From contig CAMZMU010000071.1 in NCBI GenBank assembly GCA_947311845.1, positions 24,932,805-24,996,804 of the forward strand: a stretch of DNA of 64,000 nt, read 5' to 3'. Position 1 is the stretch's first letter, and each line of letters opens with the position of its first letter. Positions 33,458 to 43,960 of this stretch are shown one piece after another. The stretch is from Poa pratensis (taxonomy: Eukaryota; Streptophyta; Magnoliopsida; Poales; Poaceae). The translations under genes were made by a program, and so were the position numbers. Below the pieces are notes generated by a model, which was not told the DNA's origin, did no database searches, and saw only the letters and a program-made list of their open reading frames with translations.

Positions 33458-33916
33458 GGTGTACTGGCGGCGGCGGACAGGGCGTAGGCGCAGGAGGGCA
33501 GCTGCGAGTTCGTCAGAGTGGACTGCAAACCTGAAGCAGTAGGAAGTGATTTTTGTAACTTGGAACAGATGAGCAGCGCCTCCAATGGAGGCTTGCAGGA
33601 GAGCCGCTACAGCAAAGCTGGATGGTAGGATCTTTATCTGGTGGAAGGAGACTAGGAGGTGAACGGAGGTGTGTCGAGAGATGTGGAGACATGGTGAAGC
33701 GGCGGGAGGTGGAGGAGCGGCGGCTTGAAGGCGGAGCAGAAGGCGGTGAACGAAGCTCGGAGGTAGGACTCGGCGGAGGGGCGAGGGGCGAGGCTCTCGG
33801 GGTCGCGGCGGGGAGGATGTCGCCGGCGGCAGTGGTGGGGAGGAGCGGGGGAGGCCCGGTAGAGGAGCGGGGCGGAGGGGAGAGGAGAGCCATCCGTTAT
33901 CACTATAGCATAATCT

Positions 33917-34434
33917 AACTGCATATGGATAAGTTGTGGGCTACCATGCATAATCAAGGTTACTTTAGCAGTAGCAGTAGGCAGAATCCTGCCTAACTAG
34001 CAGTTTCAGCGGCGACTTGGTAACCAGGGCTACAATCAGACGATGCTCGATTCCCCGCCCGTCTGCGGCACTATGGTGTGCTTTCCGGCCGCACCCCCAT
34101 GCACATGCCCCTAGGCTGGGCTAAAAGTAGCTTTCTGCGGATAGACGCTTCACTTCATCTCACAAGTGGCCAGGCTTTTTATTCCTCCCGCCTACCCATT
34201 TGCCGTCCTAGCTGACTCGGCTCTGTACCGTACTCTCTGCAGCTCGCCATAAGCTGGGGAACAAGTGTGCATGCAGACAGTGTGCCGGAAATTGAAATGA
34301 TCATGGCGCGATATGTACTGTGTGCTTCCTTTTCCCCCAAGGCCCCAGGCCGTCTAGGCATTGTCCCGTCTGAAAAGACACTTCGAGCATCTGAGAATGG
34401 ACCCCGGTCCAATCTAAGTCCGTGGATCATTTTG
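33917..34434. other. Intergenic, no gene recognised
   Basis: Right flank of the LINE. Only frames under 85 codons; none resembles a protein family. Confidence 0.35.
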
Positions 34435-34794
34435 CCTCCTGAACTCCAGTGATCCCATGATTTTATAAAATTTAAAAAACCTATTTGAACATTTCAAAAA
34501 ATTCACATGTTGTCAATGATATATACTATAAATGCGCAAAATCACAGTGTCAAAGTTTTTGTATAATGTGGTACATAAAAATGACAAAAGTTGGAGATTT
34601 AAAACTATACATTGTTCACTATACTCAGTACATTTGTTATTTTTGTGTAGCTTAAAATGTAAAGTATTTTGTATTGAGATTTTTCACGCTTTTGGAATAT
34701 ATCATTAGGAACATGCATGGTTTTTTTCAAAAAAATAAACTTTTAAATATAATTTTAATTTTTTAAAATAGCGAGATCACTTGAACTCGGGAGT
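34435..34794. mobile_element. Palindromic foldback MITE
   Basis: Left end CCTCCTGAACTCCAGTGATCCC, right end inverse ACTCCCGAGTTCAAGTGATC. The arms share inverted GTCAATGATATATACTATAA / AATATATCATTAGGAAC and AAAAATGACAAAAGTTGGAG / CATTTGTTATTTTTGTGTAG. Same family as the copy in the histidinol dehydrogenase intron (1717-2099). Confidence 0.75.
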
Positions 34795-35436
34795 ACGGAA
34801 TCTCCACTAGTTTCTTTGTTGAGAAAACCCGGTAGTCCAACGAACCACACTACCTCTTCCAGAAAAGTTCTAGAAAAAAACTCTCCTAACAAAAATCACC
34901 ACACTACCAAGCGTCTGCAGCCAGGTCCTTCACGCTACACGAGCCCAAAAGTTTGAGATCATCATGTGATCCATCGCAAGAAAAATCGTGCAGCCCAGCT
35001 CAGATCTCGGATCCAGCCTACGCACACATGGAATCCTAGACGAGTCACTCGAGCCGTGGTCCTACGAGCTTCTCTGGCGGATCACACATCCAGTAGTAGT
35101 TTTTCTTGGCCTTTTCCAGCTATAATCATCCCGCGTGCACGCAAACCTGTTCTTCGTTTCCCCAACTGTAAAAGGAAGATCGAAAGAAATTGCCGCCCGT
35201 GAACCATAGCCATCACCGTCCCATTCATTGGTTGCGCAGGCTCGAAAGAAGGATCTACCCGAGACGAGCAGTTAGTAAATGTCAAGCCGTCGGTACAGCC
35301 GTACATATCATTATGATGAAAGAGATCCAATCATTCAGAGCTCGTGAACAACAGACACGCACTGCAGTAGGGGTCAAACTCAAACGAGACCTGAGACTGG
35401 GTCTTGAGGCTGCTCACATAGAGTAGTAAATATGTT
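34795..35436. other. Intergenic, no gene recognised
   Basis: No gene or repeat border seen; frames are under 85 codons. Confidence 0.35.
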
Positions 35437-35437
35437 A

Positions 35438-35560
35438 CTCTATCCGTTCAAAAATAAGTGTCTCAATTTTGCCCAAAAGTGGATGTATTTATAAATGAAC
35501 GATTTCTAGGTACATCCCACTTTTGGGCAAACCTGAGACATTTATTTTGGGACGGAGGAG
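35438..35560. mobile_element. Stowaway MITE
   Basis: Starts CTCTATCCGTTCAAAAATAA after TA and ends with the inverse of CTCCTCCGTCCCAAAATAAA before TA. Internal GCCCAAAAGTGG / CCACTTTTGGGC are inverted copies. Confidence 0.8.
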
Positions 35561-35675
35561 TAGTACTAGTCTACGTTATACTACCTCCACGGTGGGAGTA
35601 TCAAACCTGAGACATTTATTTTGGGACGGAGGGAGTACTAGTCTACGTTATACTACCTCCACGGTGGGACTAACA
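35528..35675. repeat. 74-bp tandem duplication overlapping the Stowaway end
   Basis: CAAACCTGAGACATTTATTT...GGACGGAGG, then TACTAGTCTACGTTATACTA and CCTCCACGGTGGGA, occurs from 35528 and again from 35602. It joins a Stowaway end to a piece with the CTAGTCTACGTTA motif also seen, diverged, at 54500. Confidence 0.85.
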
Positions 35676-35765
35676 TATACTCCCTCCGTTCAGAAATACT
35701 CTACATGGCCCTATTATTTGTTCAGAAATAATCTACATCTTAGATGGGTCCCACCTTGATACATA

Positions 35766-36866
35766 AGAGCATCTCCAATCGGAGCCCTCAAATCCGGCCC
35801 CCAAACTGTCCGCGGACGCGTCCGCGGACAGTGACCGGACATGTCCTAAATTAGGCCTTCTACAACCGTTGCCCCCCAAACCTAAACCCCTAAAACCATG
35901 CAATCCATGCACGTAGGAAATTTACGTAGATCATTCATAGTCATAGTTCATCAAGTTCGGACATACTACATAGGAGCATCTAGAAACTAGCAAAAATATA
36001 CATCTAAAACTAGCAAAATAATCTTCTCGCGACGACGGAACGGTCGACGGTGAAGGAGTTTCACTCCGGCGCCTTGCCCTTCCCCTTCTCGTCTGCGCCG
36101 GGCGGCGGACCCGCTCGAAGACGGCGTAGGGGTCGCCGCTGGAGCCGGAGGTGCCGTCGCCGCTCCTGGACCGCGCCGCCATGAGGCGGACATTGCGCGC
36201 CTGCTCGGAGGGGAGGCGCGCCGCCGCGTTGTTCGCCTCGGCCTCCCGCATAGACGCGGCGACGGCGGCGTCGAACATTTCCTTGTTCTTGCGGCGGAGG
36301 CGCCGCGCATCCGTCTCCGCCGTAGTCAAGGAGTAGGCGACGACGTCTGGGGAGACGTCCGCCTCTTTGGCGGCCCTCACCACGTGGCTGCCGGCTCGAG
36401 GGACGGTGTTGGCCTTCCGTTTCCGGCGCCCTCCGTGGAGGGGAAGCCGGAAGAAGACGCCACCCGCCGGCGCCATCGGGGAGCATCCTCCAGCCCGGAG
36501 GAGCTCTAACCGGCGGGATGGGGAACGCCGCCTTCTTCTTCATGTGCGGCGGGGGCCGCGCGCATCGGCGGCGCCGACCGCATCGGGGAGCGGGAGGGGG
36601 AGAAGCCCGGCGGCAGACGGGCGCGGAGCCGCATCGGCTGGCCGCCGGCGTCGCGCTTCCCACATATCTACGCGGCGGAGCACGGCTGCATTGCCGCTGG
36701 CCGCCGGCGCCGCCTCCTTGAGCGACTGCTCAATGGCGAGGCGGAATGTGAGCTCTCCTCGTTGACGGGAGATTCGGAGCGCGACGACGCCGCGCGCCTG
36801 ACTCCACCTCCGGCTCGAGGTCCTCCCAGTCGAAGGAGTCGGAGGAAGACATTGCTAGGTGGGGAG
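35766..36866. mobile_element. TIR DNA transposon, interrupted by the LTR element at 36867
   Basis: Opens with GAGCATCTCCAATCGGAGCC, the same end type as 21781, and contains a minus-strand captured-type ORF. The young LTR element inserted at GGGAG splits it, and GC-rich sequence of the same kind resumes at 43613. The far terminal repeat was not found before or after the hAT element, so its right border is unknown. Confidence 0.55.
35931..36852 (-). pseudogene. Decayed TE-borne hypothetical protein
   Basis: The frame from ATG 36852 begins MSSSDSFDWEDLEPEVESGA and soon shifts. Later frames (36061-36663 and 35931-36476) have RRKANTVPRAGSHVVRAAKE, TDARRLRRKNKEMFDAAVAA and NNAAARLPSEQARNVRLM. This composition (acidic start, Arg/Ala-rich middle) matches captured-type ORFs of grass TIR elements; function is unknown and several frame breaks are present. 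Confidence 0.5.
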
Positions 36867-38437
36867 TGATACGTGTCAAACGTATCTATAATTTTTGATG
36901 TTCCATGCTGTTATTATATCAATTGCTACATGTTTTGGTTACACTTTATATCATTTTTATGCATTTTCTGGGACTAACCTATTAACAAGATGCCACAGTG
37001 CCAGTTCCCTGTTTTCTGCTGTTTTTGGTTTCAGAAAATCTATTAAGGAAATATTCTCGGAATTGGACGAAACAAAAGACATCGTCAATAATATCACGAG
37101 GAGATCACGGAGTCCAAAGGGGAGTCGGAGCAGACCCACCAGGGGGCCACGCCACACTAGGGCGCGGCCCAGGGTGGGCCCGCGCCCCCTATGGCGTGGT
37201 GGCCCCCCTCGGCCACCGACGCCGCCTCTTCGCCTATATATTCTCCGCGACGCGAAAACCCTATTACGGTCGATCATATTCCACGAAAAGTTCCGTCGCG
37301 GCCGTCATCGTCAATCTCAGATCGGAGGAGTTCTGAAGCTCTTCCCGGCACCCTGCCGGAGGGGAGATCATCACCGGAGGGCTCTACATCACCATGCCTG
37401 CCTCCGGAGTGATGCGTGAGTAGTCCACCCCTGGACTACGGGTCCATAGCAGTAGCTAGATGGTTGTCTCTCTACCTTGTGCCTCCATGTTTAGATCTTG
37501 TGAGCTGCCTAACATGATCAAGATCATCTTATTGTAATGCTAGATGTTGTGTTTGCTGGGATCCGATGAATATTGATACCATGTTTATTCAAGTTGTTTA
37601 TCTATGTGCTCTTGATCTTGCATGCTCTCCGTTGCTAGTAGATGCTTTGGCCAAGTAGATGCTTGTGACTCCAAGAGGGGGTATTTATGCTCGATAGTGG
37701 GTTCAGTCTCTAGATATCTGGATCAGTGACAGAAAGGTCTAAGATGGTAGATGTGCTGTTGCTACTAGGGATAAAACATTGGTGCAGTGTCCAAGGGCAC
37801 TTGTATTGATTACATTACACACTTTACTTCATGCAATAATCTGTTGTTAGCAACTTAATACTGAATGGGATGCGGATGCTGCCTTGAAGGTGGATTATTT
37901 AGGCATAGATGCTGTTGGAATAACGGTCTATGTACTTTGTTGTAATGCCCAACTAGATTTCATAGTAGACATCTTGGCATGTATTGCATTGTTATGCCCT
38001 CTCTATTTGTCAATTGCCCAGCTGTAATTTGTTTACCCAACATGCTAGTTATCTGTTCTGAGAGAGACACCACTAGTGAACTGTGGACCCTGGTCCAATT
38101 TCCTCATACTGTTTACACAACCTGCTGCAATCATCTGTTTCCTGTTACTTGCTGTTTTTCCTGCTGTTTTCCACACCATACGTTTAACTCTTTGTTTCTG
38201 CAAGACCGGAGAGATTGACAACCTCTCTGTTTCGTGTTGGGCAAAGTTCTGGTTTGTGTCTGTGCAGATTCCACGTTGGTGCAAGCTCCCTAGCGCCAGG
38301 GGGAGTCAACATCAACAACCTTCCGATAGATCATCAAGTCCTACTGGATTGATAACCTTGGGTAGATTTCTCAAGGGAAAACTTCTGCTGTCTACATCAT
38401 AACCTTCCTCTTGGGGTTCACCAACACGTAGCCATCA
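36867..38437 (+). repeat. 5' LTR
   Basis: Starts TGATACGTGTCAAACGTATC and ends CACGTAGCCATCA. A 174-codon frame (36895-37419) is repeated exactly in the other LTR and is a by-product of LTR identity, not a gene. A TATATA motif near 37238 (CCTATATATTCTCC) may be the LTR promoter. Confidence 0.93.
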
Positions 38438-38447
38438 AGCTGTTTTC

Positions 38448-38465
38448 TGGCGCCGTTGCCGGGGA
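38448..38465 (+). other. Primer-binding site complementary to tRNA-Asp
   Basis: TGGCGCCGTTGCCGGGGA is the exact complement of the 3' 18 bases, including CCA, of plant tRNA-Asp(GUC) as I recall it. It begins ten bases after the LTR. Confidence 0.85.
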
Positions 38466-38466
38466 C

Positions 38467-38907
38467 TTGGAGGCTATTGGAAAGGGGAGTCTCTCAGTTC
38501 CAATCTCTTTACTTTGTTTTTTGTCTTGTTTTATTTTTGTTTTGCTTGCTGTTAAAAATCAAAAACCCAAAAAAATTAAATTCCTGCATCTAGTTTATTT
38601 CGGTTTGCTCATGTCTAGTTCCGCTCCTAATATCATGTCTCCTGAGGATGAGGTTTTCACTTTTAAGCAAGGAAGTGGGGAGAGTTTTGGTGATGCTTGG
38701 TCTAGAATTTCTGAATCCTATGTTAAAACTGAACCTAAAATGGCTTTGAGTCTGTTTCTTAGTAGTTTCTATTTTGGGTTGCTTCTTTGTTATAGATATG
38801 CTCTAGATGCTGTAGTTGGGGGAGATTTCCTTCGTTATGATGGGGATCAAGCTTTCAATGCCATAAAAAAATTAATTGCAGCATCTGCTCTTCAAATAAA
38901 AAAATAG
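38467..38907 (+). CDS. gag-like fragment of the LTR element, 146 aa
   Basis: The frame includes SPEDEVFTFKQGSGESFGDA and W.RI.ESY, like the beginning of gypsy gag domains where 'ES...AW.R' recurs, and stops before a complete capsid. Two hydrophobic stretches near the N-terminus (ISLLCFLSCFIFVLLAV, LSLFLSSFYFGLLLC) are unusual for gag. Translation may begin at the internal Met of MSSSAPNIMSPEDE instead. Confidence 0.55.
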   Translation: MEAIGKGSLSVPISLLCFLSCFIFVLLAVKNQKPKKIKFLHLVYFGLLMSSSAPNIMSPEDEVFTFKQGSGESFGDAWSRISESYVKTEPKMALSLFLSSFYFGLLLCYRYALDAVVGGDFLRYDGDQAFNAIKKLIAASALQIKK

Positions 38908-38957
38908 AATCTGCTTTTGAGAACATTCATTCAAGACTAGAATCACTTGAGTCAGAG

Positions 38958-39470
38958 TTGGCTAGTTTTAAAGAAACTTTTAAACTTTTTGAAAGTGTCC
39001 CTATGCCATTCGAACCTTCTGGATGGGTTCCTTCACTAAAAATTTCAATTGATGGGACAATTTTCTATGCTCATTGTGATATTAAATCTGAATTTTGCTT
39101 GATGCCTAAGAGGATTTATGACTCCCTGAATTTATATGAACTCTCAAAAAGTGAAACTTTTGTAACTCTAGCTGATAATTCAATCAAGTTATCTTTTGGG
39201 ACTACTCAAGGAGTTGTTACTAAAATAAAGGGAGTATTTACACCTACTGATTATCATGTCATTGAATGTGTAGGAAATGGGAGCATCACACTTGGAAGAG
39301 GATTATTGAGGCAATTGGGAGCTGTCATTGACATGGGTGAAGCTACTCTGAAATTTAAACCTCCATATTGTTTGCATCATTTTCCTAATGCCCCTAAAGC
39401 CAAGGCTAAGAAAAAGAATAAGAGGTCTAAAGGTAACACTATTGGTACCTCTGGTCTTAACAATACTTGA
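38958..39470 (+). CDS. Retropepsin-like domain of the LTR element, 170 aa
   Basis: LKISIDGTIFYAHCDIKSEF followed by CLMPKRIYDSL lines up with the gypsy aspartic protease region (..CDLGASVSVMPKSVYDKL). The catalytic Asp is present, but the following Gly and Ser/Ala positions are changed (CDIKSEF), so activity is doubtful. Later ITLGRGLLRQLGAVIDM matches the second half (LGRPFLxTxGAxID). The C-terminus is Lys-rich. No polymerase domain follows. Confidence 0.65.
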   Translation: MASFKETFKLFESVPMPFEPSGWVPSLKISIDGTIFYAHCDIKSEFCLMPKRIYDSLNLYELSKSETFVTLADNSIKLSFGTTQGVVTKIKGVFTPTDYHVIECVGNGSITLGRGLLRQLGAVIDMGEATLKFKPPYCLHHFPNAPKAKAKKKNKRSKGNTIGTSGLNNT

Positions 39471-40130
39471 TGCATCTCTTCATGCCTAGCTCAAAGGCAT
39501 TAAAGAAAAGCACTTCTGGGAGATAACCCATGTTTTTATTTGCTGTTTTATTTTTGTTTTCTTGAGTCAAGGATGCTTGTTTACCTCTGTAGCAACTCCT
39601 TTGTATCTTTTATTTGCTGTTTTGTTGTGCCAAGGAGAGTTACTAATGCAAAGTTGGTTTTTATTTTCGGGACTGCATTGGGACAGATTGCTGTTCGTCA
39701 CCGTTTAATTCAGTAGAAAATCAAAAAAATCGAAAAATGCTGAAATTTTTGTGCATGTTCCTGATGATGTTACGCAACTTTCATTATTTCAAAAGTTTTT
39801 CATCTGAGCATCGTAAGTGCCTCGAAAAAATTCGTCATTACAGACTGTTCTGGTTTGACAGATTCTGTCTTTTATTTTGCATTCTCTCTTTTACAAGTTT
39901 TTAAGTGGTTTCTTTTCGTGTAAAAGTGCCCACTTGAGCCTAGTAACAGTGGCTAATGTTTAAAATAGTTGGCTTGTGAGTTTTGTCTTTGCTAGAACTT
40001 TGAAGTATTATCTTTTAGTGCACTAACCTGCTAATGAGAAAAGCTGTTAAGTTTTGGTGTGAAGGAAGTTTTCAAGTGTTGATAGAGGAGAATGATATTA
40101 CATGATCAAGAAGAGTGAAGAGCTTAAGCT

Positions 40131-40204
40131 TGGGGAGGCTTACCTCCCCAGCATATTTCAAGAAGACTCAAGCATCTAAGCTTGGGGATGCCCAAGGCAT
40201 CCCC
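40131..40204 (+). other. Two perfect hairpins beside repeated PPT-like motifs
   Basis: TGGGGAGG-CTTA-CCTCCCCA (40131-40150) has an 8-bp stem; GGGGATGCC-CAA-GGCATCCCC (40184-40204) has a 9-bp stem. Each is part of an AAGCTTGGGGA motif, which appears a third time directly before the 3' LTR (42023-42038) as the presumed polypurine tract. Confidence 0.8.
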
Positions 40205-42038
40205 TTCTTCATCTACAAATTATCAGGTCATCTCTAATGGTGCTATATTTTTATTGCTTCATACTAGTGTACTCTTCCTTGGAGCGTCAGTGTGTTTTTG
40301 TTTTCAGTTTGTTTTGTTTTGTTTGCTGTGCTATACTTGTTGGATCCTAGCATTCATGTTTGGGAGAGAGACACGCTCCACTTTTTCATTAGAATACTCT
40401 TGTGCTTCACTTATACTTGTTGAGTATTCCTGTCTAGTTGCTGTTAGCTCTCAGTTTTTCATATCTCTTGTTAGAGCTTTCAGTTTCTTTTGAAGAAAGT
40501 ACTCTCTTGCTTCACTTATATCTGTTTGGAGAGTTGTCAAATAAGTTGATTGGTGTTTGGTTGGACCAGAAAAATGCTATGCATGTGGTAGTGGTATAAA
40601 ATGCTTACATGAATCTTTTTAGATCGTTGTCTTGAGTAATTTGATGCTTGCCAATTGTTTTGAGCTGTCAAGTAATTAATGTTTAAGCTTGTGCATCATG
40701 TAAGTAATGGCTATTAATGAAGAACTACTATAAGGATTTTCTGCTATAATAATCTGTTGCATGATTGGAAGTCCATAGTAGTCTAGATAATTTTTGGATG
40801 AAGGCTATGTGTTAACAAGGAAGACAGTGGGAGTCTATGGTTCGTCAAACCTTGTGTTTTATGTACACTCTTGCTATTCCAGTTGATAATGATGTTTGCT
40901 TATAATAACCTTGCTAGCCTAAACTCTGTACTAAGAGGGAATGCTTCTTGTACATCCAAAACCTTGAGCCAAATCCATGCCACCTGTGTCCACCATACCT
41001 ACCTATTATGTGGTGTTTTCACCATTCCAAGTAAATTTCTTCATGTGCTATCTACTAACTACTCAAAACAATTATCCTTTTTGTGTCACTACTTGAAAAG
41101 CTCATAAGGACGTAGTAGTGAGATTTGTCATCTTCCATGCTAATTAATTTACAAGGATTGGCAGCTTCATCTGCTTCTCCACCTTTTATTTTGCATTAAA
41201 GAGCTGGTTAGTCCACCCTATAAATAAATAAATAAATAGACACTCCTCCATGGTGAATGTTGGTGGGCACCCGAGGATTCGGTTAGCCATGGTTTGTGGA
41301 AAGTAAATGGTTGGGAGGAGTGTCACCAATAAGTGCTTGTTACAAGTGCAGTCCTAAAAACTCTCGGAACCGCTCTAAAAGTTAGTTAGCCATGGAAGAT
41401 GACAAGTACCTGCTATTTGATTTGTTGACACCTGTATACACCATTACCTTACAAAACAATATTTTATGCTCTCTATATGCCTTCGGGAACTACAGCTCTA
41501 GCACATGATGTTAATCCCTGCTTCCCTCTGCGAAGGGCCATTCTTTTACTTTTATGTTGAGTCAGTTTTCCCACTTCTTTCTGTCTACTTAAGCAAACAT
41601 CATTGTCAACTCCAGTATAACAGTTTTTACATAACTTTGTGTTTGGTTGATCATATTCTTTGCATTGACATTATCTATATGATATACATGTTGAAAGTTG
41701 AAGCAAAAGCTGAAGCTATTATCTTCCTTTGTGTTGATACAAACACTTTCATGTTGAGAATTATTGCTGCTGTGAACTAACTATTATGTTAGACTATTAT
41801 ATCTCTAAATGTTTTATAGTGTTATTCATGAAAGTTTGCACTTGTGTGATCACTTATGTTTACTCTTTATTTACTTGCTTGCAAACTATAGACCATTGGC
41901 TTGGATCACTTCATTCAGATCATGTGCATTACATTGTTATTTGATCAAAGATTGTGTTGGTAGCATGTCACTTCAAAAATTATCTGTTTTTATCGTTTAC
42001 CTACTCGAGGACGAGCAGGAACTAAGCTTGGGGATGCT

Positions 42039-43607
42039 TGATACGTCTCAAACGTATCTATAATTTTTGATGTTCCATGCTGTTATTATATCAATTGCTA
42101 CATGTTTTGGTTACACTTTATATCATTTTTATGCATTTTCTGGGACTAACCTATTAACAAGATGCCACAGTGCCAGTTCCCTGTTTTCTGCTGTTTTTGG
42201 TTTCAGAAAATCTATTAAGGAAATATTCTCGGAATTGGACGAAACAAAAGACATCGTCAATAATATCACGAGGAGATCACGGAGTCCAAAGGGGAGTCGG
42301 AGCAGACCCACCAGGGGGCCACGCCACACTAGGGCGCGGCCCAGGGTGGGCCCGCGCCCCCTATGGCGTGGTGGCCCCCCTCGGCCACCGACGCCGCCTC
42401 TTCGCCTATATATTCTCCGCGACGCGAAAACCCTATTACGGTCGATCATATTCCACGAAAAGTTCCGTCGCGGCCGTCATCGTCAATCTCAGATCGGAGG
42501 AGTTCTGAAGCTCTTCCCGGCACCCTGCCGGAGGGGAGATCATCACCGGAGGGCTCTACATCACCATGCCTGCCTCCGGAGTGATGCGTGAGTAGTCCAC
42601 CCCTGGACTACGGGTCCATAGCAGTAGCTAGATGGTTGTCTCTCTACCTTGTGCCTCCATGTTTAGATCTTGTGAGCTGCCTAACATGATCAAGATCATC
42701 TTATTGTAATGCTAGATGTTGTGTTTGCTGGGATCCGATGAATATTGATACCATGTTTATTCAAGTTGTTTATCTATGTGCTCTTGATCTTGCATGCTCT
42801 CCGTTGCTAGTAGATGCTTTGGCCAAGTAGATGCTTGTGACTCCAAGAGGGGGTATTTATGCTCGATAGTGGGTTCAGTCTCTAGATATCTGGATCAGTG
42901 ACAGAAAGGTCTAAGATGGTAGATGTGCTGTTGCTACTAGGGATAAAACATTGGTGCAGTGTCCAAGGGCACTTGTATTGATTACATTACACACTTTACT
43001 TCATGCAATAATCTGTTGTTAGCAACTTAATACTGAATGGGATGCGGATGCTGCCTTGAAGGTGGATTATTTAGGCATAGATGTGTTGGAATAACGGTCT
43101 ATGTACTTTGTTGTAATGCCCAACTAGATTTCATAGTAGACATCTTGGCATGTATTGCATTGTTATGCCCTCTCTATTTGTCAATTGCCCAGCTGTAATT
43201 TGTTTACCCAACATGCTAGTTATCTGTTCTGAGAGAGACACCACTAGTGAACTGTGGACCCTGGTCCAATTTCCTCATACTGTTTACACAACCTGCTGCA
43301 ATCATCTGTTTCCTGTTACTTGCTGTTTTTCCTGCTGTTTTCCACACCATACGTTTAACTCTTTGTTTCTGCAAGACCGGAGAGATTGACAACCTCTCTG
43401 TTTCGTGTTGGGCAAAGTTCTGGTTTGTGTCTGTGCAGATTCCACGTTGGTGCAAGCTCCCTAGCGCCAGGGGGAGTCAACATCAACAACCTTCCGATAG
43501 ATCATCAAGTCCTACTGGATTGATAACCTTGGGTAGATTTTTCAAGGAAAACTTCTGCTGTCTACATCATAACCTTCCTCTTGGGGTTCACCAACACGTA
43601 GCCATCA
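42039..43607 (+). repeat. 3' LTR
   Basis: Matches the 5' LTR except G/C at base 9, loss of one C near 43084 (GATGTGTTGG), C/T near 43541 and loss of one G near 43547. Ends GCCATCA before GGGAG. Confidence 0.93.
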
Positions 43608-43960
43608 GGGAGCGGAGAGGCGGAGGCAGAAGGGGAGAGGAGGAGAGGAAATGAGACGCCATTGGGGAGCGGAGAGGCGGAGGCGGCGTTTAATACAGCG
43701 GTGGGGAATGGAGGAGGCCGCCTGAAAATGCGTGTGGTTTAATAATTGAAATGCATGTGAGTGTGTGGCCAAATAGTACAAATAAATGCTGGCCAGTGGC
43801 GGAGCCAACATGAAACCATTGGGTGCAGATGACACCAACGACTTCCGTTCGGTCGAGTAGATCGTATACATACGTCCGCTGCCTGAACCCAACCAAAAAT
43901 TACCGTTGAACCCATCTATCCCGATCGCTTCCTCTCAACTAAACAAATGAGAAGGCTTTG

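Larger units (their letters stand above)
26039..33900 (-). mobile_element. Full-length LINE (7862 bp) with perfect 16-bp target duplication
   Basis: The element reads from 33900 down to a poly(A) at 26039. CACTATAGCATAATCT flanks it at 26023-26038 and 33901-33916, without mismatch. It contains a 5' region with a gag-like frame, ORF1 with zinc knuckle, and ORF2 with endonuclease, reverse transcriptase and C-terminal zinc-binding region. Identical duplications and few coding lesions point to a recent insertion. Confidence 0.95.
36867..43607 (+). mobile_element. Young non-autonomous LTR retrotransposon (6741 bp)
   Basis: LTRs are 36867-38437 and 42039-43607, both with TG..CA ends, and differ by about four events (two substitutions, two one-base indels). 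The 5-bp target duplication is GGGAG (36862-36866, 43608-43612). A primer-binding site for tRNA-Asp follows the 5' LTR and a purine-rich tract (AAGCTTGGGGATGC) precedes the 3' LTR. The interior codes only for gag-like and protease-like pieces; no reverse transcriptase, RNase H or integrase is visible, so it must have moved with a partner's enzymes. Confidence 0.95.

Noticed and set aside
36895..37419. 174-codon frame repeated identically at 42067-42591
   Set aside because: Both copies are in the LTRs; identity reflects LTR similarity rather than a duplicated gene.
38448..38465. tRNA-like sequence
   Set aside because: It is only the 18-base complement of a tRNA 3' end (primer-binding site), not a tRNA gene.
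41220..41240. TAAA microsatellite, and a TA run near 47600
   Set aside because: Ordinary simple repeats of about 20 bases or less; nothing more to say.
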